Origin: Pelagibacterales bacterium SAG-MED31
GTDB lineage: Bacteria; Pseudomonadota; Alphaproteobacteria; HIMB59; GCA-002718135
Length of the DNA: 53,094 nt
Reading direction: 5' to 3'
Assembly (NCBI GenBank): GCA_014653715.1
Contig: JACWEB010000004.1
Coordinates: 1 to 53,094, forward strand
Below the pieces are notes generated by a model, which saw only the letters and a program-made list of their open reading frames with translations, was not told the DNA's origin and did not search any database. The position numbers and the translations under genes were made by a program. Each line of letters starts with the position of its first letter. Position 1 is the stretch's first letter. Shown here piece by piece: positions 28,835 through 37,431 of this stretch.

Positions 28835-30182
28835 ATGGCTTTTCCTGAAAAAGTTGATTACGTAATAGTTGGTGCTGGTATCCATGGCCTTAGCACTGCC
28901 TGGCATCTTGCTGCTAAATTAAAAGCTAAGGGTAAGGGAGATGGTTCAAAAATTGTTGTTATAGATAAAGATAGTATTGCTGCAGGCGCCAGTGGAATTG
29001 CATGTGGTGTAGTTCGTAACAATTACTTCCAACCTGCCATGCGAGAATTAATGGCAATGTGTGTAGAGGTTTGGGAAAGTGATGCAAAAAACTTCCACTA
29101 TCACGATGTTGGATATATGCAAATTAGCCCTGAATGTATGGAAAATGATGTAGCAGAAATTTATGCACAACAAAAAAAATATTGGATATGAATCAGTATT
29201 TATTCAAGGTGAAAAAGATTCTGAAAATTACATGAAGAAAATGTTTGGTGATTGGCAAGCAAAAGGTATTACAAGCGTTTTGCATGAAAAAAGAGGAGGT
29301 TATGCTAACAACACATCTGCTATTTATGGTCTAGCAGATAAGGCAGAAGCCGAAGGTGTTAGAATATTAACTGGAACAACCGTAAAAGGTTTTCAATATG
29401 GATCAAACTCAAGTGCAGTAACAGGTGTAGAAACAGACAAAGGTCTAATAAAATGTGATCACGTAATTGTTGGAGCAGGTCCCTGGGCAAAAACATTTTG
29501 GGATATGTTAGAACTTCCTAATGAAATTACTATTAAGGGATCAGGTGGAAATTTAAATACTAATATACCAATGTGGCACTATTGGATGCTAACTGAAGGG
29601 GTTTTAAGAGTTGACCCTGATTATCTTAAAACTGACAGTGGAGATATGCCACCGGTTATTCATGTTGATACTGATGCGCCACTTTATTCAGATACAGATA
29701 AAAGTTTAATAACTGACAAATTATGGGGTATTTATTATAAACCTGATTTTCACTTTAATGGTATTCAGGGAGGATCATCACCTTACAAAGTTGGAAAACC
29801 AGGAGGTGAGGGAGTTAATGTTGATCCTTATGGGCCAAAATCTGCTGACTTTGTTATTAGTGATGAATTCGGCGATATGTGGACTTCAGCTTTAGCCTTT
29901 TGTCATAAAAGATTTGAGGGAAAATCTCATTTATTTAAAAAAGGAGCAACTGGAGGTTTGGGTTGTTTTACACCAGACTCATTCCCTGTTTTTGATCAAT
30001 TTAGAGAAAATGTTTATATGATAGCTGATTCTAATCATGGATATAAAATGATTGGAGTTGGCAAATTAGTAGCGGATGAAGTTTTAGGAGAAAAATCATC
30101 TCTTTTAGAGCCATTCCGTTTTTCAAGATACGAGCAAGGAAATTTACATCCAACTTCTAATAGTCCTTTTCCGTGGAGTTAA
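28835..30182 (+). pseudogene. FAD-dependent oxidoreductase (sarcosine oxidase beta/N-methylglutamate dehydrogenase-like), split by a frameshift at an A8 run
   Basis: N-terminal DYVIVGAGIHGLSTAWHLA in ORF 28835..29191; remainder in ORF 29163..30182; removing one A from 29172..29179 joins the frames as IYAQQKNIGYESVF. Confidence 0.8.
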
Positions 30183-30220
30183 TTTTGTTGAATGTTATAA
30201 TTATTTAAGGGGGGGTAGAA

Positions 30221-31693
30221 ATGACAGATTTAGAAAACTTTGTAAATCAATCAGGTAGAGATAAGCTAGTTAAAGATGTTAGAAAAAAAATTGATGAGCT
30301 TGGAATAACTTATATATACTATCAGTTTGTTTCAGTTACAGGAAGGATTGTTGGTAAAGGAGTTCCAGCAGATCATTGGGAGTCTATGTCAGAAAAAGGT
30401 TTTCAGCTTGTATATGGAGCTACTGCAAATTTATTTGTAGACAGGCACGGTGAATACATTGGTTATGGACCTGAGTCATCTGAGTTAGTAGGAATACCTG
30501 AGCCTGATACTTTTGTTCAGCTCCCATGGGACAAAAGAGTTGCTCGCGTATGGTGTACTTGTTTTAGAAATAGAGAAGAAGAAGAAAACCCAGGTGGTCA
30601 TCTAACTTCAGATTGCCGTGGAAACTTAAAAATATTCCAAGATCAATTCCAAGAAAAATTTGGAATGAACATGCGCGCAGGTACGGAACCTGAAATGATG
30701 TGGTTAACAAAAAAAGATAATGGAGAACCTACTGGTGATGGATTTTCAAGACCATATTGTTATCATATAGATCAATTTGAATCCTTAAGACCTGTTTACA
30801 TGAAAGTCATCGAGTATTGTCGAGCTATGGGACTCGATGTAATTCAAGGTGATCATGAAGATGCGCCTGGTCAATTAGAATTAAATTTTATGTATGATGA
30901 TGTTTTAAGAAATGCAGATAGACTCACTACTTATCGACAAATTTGCGCTCAAGTTGCTAGAGAATTTAATTTGATTGCTTGCTTCATGAGTAAACCATTT
31001 ATGGGCGTTTCAGCAAATGGTTGTCATACAAATGTTTCGTTATGGAAAGGTGGAGATCTTAAATCTACACCAATAGGCAATAATCCTCTTCCTGGAATGG
31101 ATCAAGTTTTCAAGCATATTTCAGGTGGTGAGAATATGTTCATGCCTGATCCAAAAATTGATGCAGTAAAACCTGGTCCTGTAGGATTAAATAGTATTGC
31201 AGGTCTTCTTAAGCATTTACCAGCATTAACTTGTCTTGGGTCACCTACAGTTAATTCTTATAGAAGATTGTGGGATACAGGTTTTTGGGCACCAGTTTAT
31301 GCTGATTGGGGATATCAAAATAGAACTTGTAGTGTACGTGTGTCTGCACCAGGTCGAGTAGAATATAGATCTGTTGACTCGTCTCATAATCCATACTTAA
31401 TGGGTGCTGGAATTTTAAAAGCTTTTGAAGATGGTTTGGATAATAAAATGGATCCAGGTGAACCGGAGAAAAAAAATATCTATGATGCAATGAAAGAAGG
31501 TAAGGAAGTTGATAAGTTGCCTTTAACTTTAGGTGAAGCTATACAACGTTTGGATGGTGATGATATTATAAAATCAGCACTACCAGAAGATATGCTTAGA
31601 GTATTTATGCATTATAAAAATGATGAGTGGGAAAAATTCTTGTCTGCAGTTACACAGTGGGATGTCGATACTTATTTGGATGTACTTCCATAA
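30221..31693 (+). CDS. Type III glutamine synthetase-like/gamma-glutamylmethylamide synthetase-like ligase
   Basis: GS fold motifs (GTEPEMMWL, QGDHEDAPGQLELNF, NGCHTNVSLW, NRTCSVRVSAPGRVEYRSVDSSHNPYL); adjacent to mgsABC-like genes. Confidence 0.8.
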   Translation: MTDLENFVNQSGRDKLVKDVRKKIDELGITYIYYQFVSVTGRIVGKGVPADHWESMSEKGFQLVYGATANLFVDRHGEYIGYGPESSELVGIPEPDTFVQLPWDKRVARVWCTCFRNREEEENPGGHLTSDCRGNLKIFQDQFQEKFGMNMRAGTEPEMMWLTKKDNGEPTGDGFSRPYCYHIDQFESLRPVYMKVIEYCRAMGLDVIQGDHEDAPGQLELNFMYDDVLRNADRLTTYRQICAQVAREFNLIACFMSKPFMGVSANGCHTNVSLWKGGDLKSTPIGNNPLPGMDQVFKHISGGENMFMPDPKIDAVKPGPVGLNSIAGLLKHLPALTCLGSPTVNSYRRLWDTGFWAPVYADWGYQNRTCSVRVSAPGRVEYRSVDSSHNPYLMGAGILKAFEDGLDNKMDPGEPEKKNIYDAMKEGKEVDKLPLTLGEAIQRLDGDDIIKSALPEDMLRVFMHYKNDEWEKFLSAVTQWDVDTYLDVLP

Positions 31694-31716
31694 ATTATAA
31701 AAAGAAGGATAATAAT

Positions 31717-32658
31717 ATGTGCGGAATTGCTGGTTTAATACATAGGGGTAAGTCAACAAATGTTGGTGGAGAAATGCAGAAGATGCTTCAATCTCTAAAA
31801 CATCGTGGACCTGACTCAACAGGTTATGCTTTGTATGGTAGCGGAAAATCTAAAGATTATATTTTAAGATTTAAAGTTGGTGAAAATGTAAAAGAAGGTA
31901 GTTCGGCTATTATGGAAGATGCTTCTTTATATGACGCTAGAAGAGATGAAGTAAATAACCAAATTAATGAAGTTGGAGGAAAAATAATTAAAGAAGAGCA
32001 GATTACTCCTTACTCATTTAGATATGTAATAAAGTGTGATGATGATTTGTTAGAATTAGCAAAAAAAATTGAGTCAGTAGAGATGACTGAAATATTATCT
32101 TTAGGTCAATCTTTGGAACTTATAAAAGATATTGGGGATGCTCAAGTTGTTGCTGATCAATACAACTTAAACAAATTTAATGGAACTCATGGAATAGGAC
32201 ATACTCGAATGGCCACTGAATCAGGAGTAGATATTAGATCTGCTCATCCATATTGGGCATATCCATTTAGTGATGTTTCAGTTGTTCATAATGGTCAATT
32301 AACTAATTACTGGAATAACAGAAGAGCACTTGAGCGAAAAGGCATGCGTTTCATGTCATCTTGTGATTCTGAACTAATAGCAGTCTATTTAGCAAATAAA
32401 ATTAGAGATGGGTATGATTTAGAAGATTCAATGCGCTCATCTTTATCAGACTTAGATGGTGTTTTTACCTACATGGTTGCTACAAAAGATAAATTAGGAA
32501 TGGCGAAAGATACTATGGCTGCAAAACCAATGGTTCTATATGAGAGTGATGATTTAGTTGCTCTTGCTTCTGAGGAAGTTGCAATTAGAAGCTTGCTTCC
32601 TCATGAGATCGATACATATGATCCTTATGAAGGAGAGGTAAAAGTATGGCAAGCATAA
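31717..32658 (+). CDS. mgsA: N-methylglutamate synthase-type subunit A, class II glutamine amidotransferase
   Basis: MCGIAGLIHRG N-terminal Cys nucleophile; ATG at 31717, in-frame inside ORF-track ORF starting 31627. Confidence 0.8.
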   Translation: MCGIAGLIHRGKSTNVGGEMQKMLQSLKHRGPDSTGYALYGSGKSKDYILRFKVGENVKEGSSAIMEDASLYDARRDEVNNQINEVGGKIIKEEQITPYSFRYVIKCDDDLLELAKKIESVEMTEILSLGQSLELIKDIGDAQVVADQYNLNKFNGTHGIGHTRMATESGVDIRSAHPYWAYPFSDVSVVHNGQLTNYWNNRRALERKGMRFMSSCDSELIAVYLANKIRDGYDLEDSMRSSLSDLDGVFTYMVATKDKLGMAKDTMAAKPMVLYESDDLVALASEEVAIRSLLPHEIDTYDPYEGEVKVWQA

Positions 32659-33494
32659 CAAAAAACGAACATAAGTCTTACGGTATGGGACTTCATGATG
32701 AAGTATTAACAGGAAGAACTCAGCAAACTTTTTTTAATCCAGAAGAAGGTGAAAATTTTTTTTATAATGATGCTTTTGATGTAGATTTTAATAAGCGCAC
32801 ATCTATTAATGTAGAAAATCTCAAATGTTTAGAACTGAATAAGAAAATCAAAGAGTTGATGAAGAAAGGGTACGGAACAATTGTGTTAAAAAATCCAGGT
32901 GCTAAACATAGTCTTGGTGTCGGAATTCTTCAAAAATTAAATCTTATTATTGAAGGCAGTCTTGGTTATTTTGGAGTTGGTTCAATTGATGGACCAGTAG
33001 TACGAATTTCTGGTCGTGTTGGATGGTCTTGTGCTGAAAATATGATGTCTGGAAAAGTAGTAATTGAAAAAAATGCCGGCTCATGTTTTGGAGCTGCTAT
33101 TCGTGGTGGTGATTTAATCTGCAAAGGCAGTGTTGGTGCTAGATCTGGAATAGACATGAAGGGTGGTACCATAATAGTTGGAGGAGATGCAGGAGCTTTT
33201 ACAGGCTTTATGATGCAAAGGGGTAGAATAATTATCTGCGGAGATGTTGGACCAAACTTAGGAGACTCTCTTTACGATGGAACTATTTTTGTAGGAGGAA
33301 GTATAAAATCTTTAGGTGCAGATGCCGTCGAAGCAGAAATGACAGACCTTGATATTTCTTGGCTAAAAAGAAAATTAAAAGTAGCTGAAATTGATAAGAA
33401 AATAGATTTTAAAAAAATGACCAAAATTGTTTCTGGTAAAAAATTATGGAATTATGATAATTTAGAACCATCGGAACGAAAAGGCGCAATATAA
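32646..33494 (+). CDS. mgsB: N-methylglutamate synthase-type subunit B, GltB GXGXG domain
   Basis: Repeated beta-helix GxxGxxxG pattern (GRVGWSCAENMMSG, GARSGIDMKGGTIIVGGDAGAFTG). Confidence 0.8.
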   Translation: MASITKNEHKSYGMGLHDEVLTGRTQQTFFNPEEGENFFYNDAFDVDFNKRTSINVENLKCLELNKKIKELMKKGYGTIVLKNPGAKHSLGVGILQKLNLIIEGSLGYFGVGSIDGPVVRISGRVGWSCAENMMSGKVVIEKNAGSCFGAAIRGGDLICKGSVGARSGIDMKGGTIIVGGDAGAFTGFMMQRGRIIICGDVGPNLGDSLYDGTIFVGGSIKSLGADAVEAEMTDLDISWLKRKLKVAEIDKKIDFKKMTKIVSGKKLWNYDNLEPSERKGAI

Positions 33495-33505
33495 AGGGAA
33501 TAAAT

Positions 33506-34864
33506 ATGGCAAAGAAAATTAAAAATAAAAAAGGTGAAAATGAAAAAAGTATTCTAGGTAAAAATGCTATTTTTACTCCTAATGTAATTAACGACATCCA
33601 TATTAAGTCTCAACTTGGACGTTATCGTATGCGCGGAATGGCACTAATGAAAAAAATTCCTCACTGGGATGACCTTACCTTCTTACCCGGAACTCTTACA
33701 AGGTTCGTTATTGAGGGATATAGAGAAAAGTGTGAAACAAAGACTGTAATTGGACCCAATTGTAAAAATCCTGTTAAGCTTGATATCCCAATTTATATTA
33801 CTAGCATGAGTTTTGGAGCCTTATCATATGAAGCTAAAACTGCTTTAGCTAGAGGAGCAACAATGGCTGGAAGTGCAACTTGCTCTGGTGAAGGTGGAAT
33901 GATACCAGATGAAAGACGATATTCAGAATTATGGTATTATCAATGTATTCAATCTCGTTATGGATTTAACCCTCATCATGCACAGTTAGCTGATGGGATA
34001 GAGGTGTTTATTGGCCAGGGCCAAAAAGTTGGAATGGGCGGTCATCTAATGGGTCAAAAAGTAACTGATCAAGTAGCAGAAATGAGATCATTGCCTGCAG
34101 GTATTGATCAACGTTCCCCAGCTAGACATCCTGATTGGCTAGGCCCTGATGATTTGGCACTGAAAGTTGAAGAGCTGCGAGAACTAACTGACAATCAAGT
34201 TCCAATACAATTAAAACTTGGCGCAGCAAAAGTTTATGATGATGTTCGTATGGCTGCCAAATGTAATCCTGACTCAATTTATTTGGATTGCATGGAAGGA
34301 TCTACTGGAGCTGGCCCTCATATTGCGGCGGCTAACACAGGAATTCCTGGAATTGCAGCAGTTAGAGAAGCAAGAAGAGCTTTGGATGATGTTGGTAAAA
34401 CTGGAGAAGTGTCACTAGTTTTTGCGGGAGGTATTAGAGATGGTGCAGATATGGCAAAAGCCTTAGCTTTAGGTGCTGATGCAATTGCAGTGGGCACTGG
34501 AGCATTGATTGCTTTGAATTGTAATAAAGATATCCCTGAAGCTGACTTTGAAAAAGAGTTAGGTGTTTCTGCTGGTGATTGTTATCATTGTCATACAGGA
34601 AGATGTCCAGTGGGTGTTGCAACTCAAGATCCAAAATTAAGAAAACGTCTAAATCCTGATGATGCAGCTTTAAGAGTATATAATTATTTACACTCAATGA
34701 CTCTAGAAGCACAATTACTTGCAAGAGCTTGTGGTAAAACAAATATTCATTCTTTAGAGCCAGAGGATTTAGCAGCATTAACAATGGAAGCATCGGCTTT
34801 AGCGAAAGTTCCTCTTGCAGGTACCGAATATACAGTTGGTGTCGATGATTATCATTCAATTTAG
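33506..34864 (+). CDS. mgsC: N-methylglutamate synthase-type subunit C, FMN glutamate-synthase domain
   Basis: ITSMSFGALSYEAKTALARGA, GEGGMIPDER, GGIRDGADMAKALALGADAIAVGTGAL, CHTGRCPVGVATQDP. Confidence 0.88.
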   Translation: MAKKIKNKKGENEKSILGKNAIFTPNVINDIHIKSQLGRYRMRGMALMKKIPHWDDLTFLPGTLTRFVIEGYREKCETKTVIGPNCKNPVKLDIPIYITSMSFGALSYEAKTALARGATMAGSATCSGEGGMIPDERRYSELWYYQCIQSRYGFNPHHAQLADGIEVFIGQGQKVGMGGHLMGQKVTDQVAEMRSLPAGIDQRSPARHPDWLGPDDLALKVEELRELTDNQVPIQLKLGAAKVYDDVRMAAKCNPDSIYLDCMEGSTGAGPHIAAANTGIPGIAAVREARRALDDVGKTGEVSLVFAGGIRDGADMAKALALGADAIAVGTGALIALNCNKDIPEADFEKELGVSAGDCYHCHTGRCPVGVATQDPKLRKRLNPDDAALRVYNYLHSMTLEAQLLARACGKTNIHSLEPEDLAALTMEASALAKVPLAGTEYTVGVDDYHSI

Positions 34865-34873
34865 GAGAAGAGA

Positions 34874-35296
34874 ATGGCAAAGAAAAAAGTAAAAAAAACT
34901 ACAAAAGCTAAAAAAACTTCATCTAAAAAAGGATCAAAGGAATCAGGAATTAAAACTGCTAGAGAGAAGATGATAGGACAGCATATTGGTTATAGATATG
35001 ATGTTAATCTTCTCCCTGATTATAATAGACTCACTCCTTTTTTAAAAAAATATATTGAGCATATGGGATGGGACGACCTTAATTGGTTGGAAGATGTTCA
35101 TATGGGGTACGAGAATGGTAAACCTGCAGTATTTGATAGAAATATCAATGGTTGGGTGACTACTCCAAAGAATATGAAATTACCTAAAGGTCAACAAGAT
35201 AGGGATATGATTGCAAGAGAACTGTTAATTAAATTCCAAATGTCTCCAAATCATCCATTAGTTGTATTAAAAAAAGCTTACCAAAAATTTGATTAA
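34874..35296 (+). CDS. Hypothetical protein with Lys-rich N-terminus, terminal gene of mgs operon
   Basis: 140 aa, 9 bp after mgsC with good RBS. Confidence 0.7.
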   Translation: MAKKKVKKTTKAKKTSSKKGSKESGIKTAREKMIGQHIGYRYDVNLLPDYNRLTPFLKKYIEHMGWDDLNWLEDVHMGYENGKPAVFDRNINGWVTTPKNMKLPKGQQDRDMIARELLIKFQMSPNHPLVVLKKAYQKFD

Positions 35297-35838
35297 TTAA
35301 TTTTTTTTAGTCCTGTCTTAACAGGACTAAAATTTAATATTTCAATATCTTCACTTAAAGTTGGATTAAAAAAACGATTATGCCAAAAAGTATATTGCCA
35401 TTTAGAATTATTTTTTTTTAACTTAGTAACACTCACTGAAAAACTAAAACCAGTATCACGTTCAAAAAATTGAGCATTTACTTTTTTCTTTTTTAATAGA
35501 TCTTTTGCTATACTTGATTGATATGGAAATGTTGCAGTAAAAGAACCATCAAAATTTTTTGGAGTATTAAAATATTCAGAAGAAAAAAATTTGATAGCTT
35601 TATCAAATCGTGTTTCAGGATCATGAGTTTGTTTATGCATGAACTCAAACATTTTAGACGTATTTTCACAATCATCTTCAATTAAAATAGAACGAATATC
35701 TCCAATTTGAATGTTTGAGTTTAACTTTGAAAAGCTAGCAATGGTTCCCTCTGAAGGTTTGCCGCTGAACATTCTAAAATTACGTTGCCTAAGGCTGCAT
35801 TGCCAAATTACAAAATCACTCCAACCTATGCGTGCCAT
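35293..35838 (-). CDS. Hypothetical protein
   Basis: 181-aa ORF, 18 bp upstream of GS-like gene stop, same strand. Confidence 0.6.
   Translation of the reverse strand: MARIGWSDFVIWQCSLRQRNFRMFSGKPSEGTIASFSKLNSNIQIGDIRSILIEDDCENTSKMFEFMHKQTHDPETRFDKAIKFFSSEYFNTPKNFDGSFTATFPYQSSIAKDLLKKKKVNAQFFERDTGFSFSVSVTKLKKNNSKWQYTFWHNRFFNPTLSEDIEILNFSPVKTGLKKIN
35305..35332. terminator. Bidirectional terminator-like hairpin TTTTAGTCCTGT-CTTA-ACAGGACTAAAA
   Basis: Perfect 12-bp stem with T/A runs between convergent genes; overlaps last codons of minus-strand ORF. Confidence 0.75.
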
Positions 35839-35856
35839 TTTGACTATTATATCTTA

Positions 35857-37209
35857 TTAACAATCAAGAGTGTTATCTTTTTCCCATTGTGTAATAATAT
35901 TTTTTTTAATTGATTGCTTTGAGCCTTTGAAACCAATTTTTTTATTACTTGAAGAATTATATTTTTTAATCTCTATATTTTTAAGTTTAATATAAGAATT
36001 AATTGTTTCTTTACTAAATGCATCTTTTAGAACTTTACTTTTATTTAAATGTGATAAAGATTTTTCTAATGTCAGCGGTAGTTTTTTAGCTCCTTTAACC
36101 TTGTGACCATCTTTATACATATTTACGTTTATAGGCTTTCCAGGATTTCTTTTCTTTTCTATACCATCAATACCTGCGGCTAAAATACCAGCTTGTAATA
36201 AATATGGGTTAGTAGCGCCGTCCATAAGTCGTAACTCAAATCTACCTGAACCAGGCACTCTTATCATATGAGTTCTATTATTTCCTGAATAAGTAATTGT
36301 ATTGGGCGCCCAAGTTGCGCCTGACGCTGTCACTGGAGCATTTATTCTTTTGTAACTATTTATAGTTGGATTAAACCATGCAGTTAACGCTTCTGCAGAA
36401 TTTATTATACCACCCATAAAATTATAAGCTGTTTTAGATAATCCTAAATTATCTGATTTATCAGCAAATAAATTTTTTCCTTTATTATCCCAAATAGATA
36501 AATGGGCATGACAACCATTACCAGTTTTATTTAAAAAAGGTTTTGGCATAAAAGTTGCACGTAAACCTTTTTTTTCAGCAAGAGTTCGAACCATAAATTT
36601 AAAAAAAACATGACGGTCTGCTGTTTGAAGGCAATCTGAAAAATCCCAATTCATCTCAAATTGTCCATTTGCATCCTCATGATCATTTTGATATGGTCCC
36701 CAGCCAAGCATAATCATACTGTCACAGATAGCTCTGATTAAATCGTATTGACGCATTAGAGCTGATTGATCATAACAAGGTTTATCAGCAATATCATTTT
36801 GATCAGCTATTGAATTCCCATCGGGCGTTATTAGAAAGTATTCACACTCTACCCCACTTTTTAAATTCATATTTTTTTTTGCTAATCTATTTATTTGATT
36901 ACGAAGCATAACTCGTGGTGAGGAAGCTACTGGCTTACCATTCATCCATAAATCTGCAGCCAACCAACCAACATCTGTTTGCCATGGAAGTTGTATTAAA
37001 CTTTTAGGATCAGGAATTGCAGCCATATCTGGGTCTGATGGCGACATATCTAGATAAGTTGAAAAACCTGCAAAACCCGCACCTTCTTTTTGCATTTCTT
37101 TAATAGATCCTGCTGGAACTAATTTAGAACGCAGCACACCAAAGAAATCAACATAACTGATTAAGAAGTATTTTATTTTTCTTTTCTTTGCTTCCTTTTG
37201 TAAATCCAT
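35857..37209 (-). CDS. Type III glutamine synthetase/GMAS-like (GlnT-like); start probably 37209, not 37221
   Basis: GVECEYFLI, NDHEDANGQFEMNW, NGCHAHLSIWDNKG, NRTHMIRVPGSGRFELRLMDGATNPYL; internal Met preceded by G-run. Confidence 0.85.
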   Translation of the reverse strand: MDLQKEAKKRKIKYFLISYVDFFGVLRSKLVPAGSIKEMQKEGAGFAGFSTYLDMSPSDPDMAAIPDPKSLIQLPWQTDVGWLAADLWMNGKPVASSPRVMLRNQINRLAKKNMNLKSGVECEYFLITPDGNSIADQNDIADKPCYDQSALMRQYDLIRAICDSMIMLGWGPYQNDHEDANGQFEMNWDFSDCLQTADRHVFFKFMVRTLAEKKGLRATFMPKPFLNKTGNGCHAHLSIWDNKGKNLFADKSDNLGLSKTAYNFMGGIINSAEALTAWFNPTINSYKRINAPVTASGATWAPNTITYSGNNRTHMIRVPGSGRFELRLMDGATNPYLLQAGILAAGIDGIEKKRNPGKPINVNMYKDGHKVKGAKKLPLTLEKSLSHLNKSKVLKDAFSKETINSYIKLKNIEIKKYNSSSNKKIGFKGSKQSIKKNIITQWEKDNTLDC

Positions 37210-37350
37210 ATTCCCCCCCATTATACTTATGTAATTTTGATTTATTTATAGGTTATTTGAAATTAAGAGTAGCTTTATTTATTTCATATAACAAAATAAA
37301 TTAAGGATTTTATTAAGATAATTCACATATAATCAAGCTTTTAAGCCGAA

Positions 37351-37378
37351 AAAAAGATTATTTTCTTAGAATCTTTTT
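37351..37378. other. Leader inverted repeat AAAAAGATT-ATTTTCTTAG-AATCTTTTT upstream of amt
   Basis: 9-bp perfect inverted repeat in amt 5' region. Confidence 0.4.
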
Positions 37379-37431
37379 AATTTTAAATTAAAGTTAATTA
37401 CTTTTTAATTTATTTCTCGAAAGGGGGTAAC

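Noticed and set aside
31251-31819. Minus-strand ORFs over the GS-like gene and mgsA start
   Set aside because: Overlap strongly supported sense genes; no family features.
34434-34880. 148-aa minus-strand ORF antisense to mgsC
   Set aside because: Leu/His-rich composition typical of a shadow ORF over a strongly conserved coding gene.
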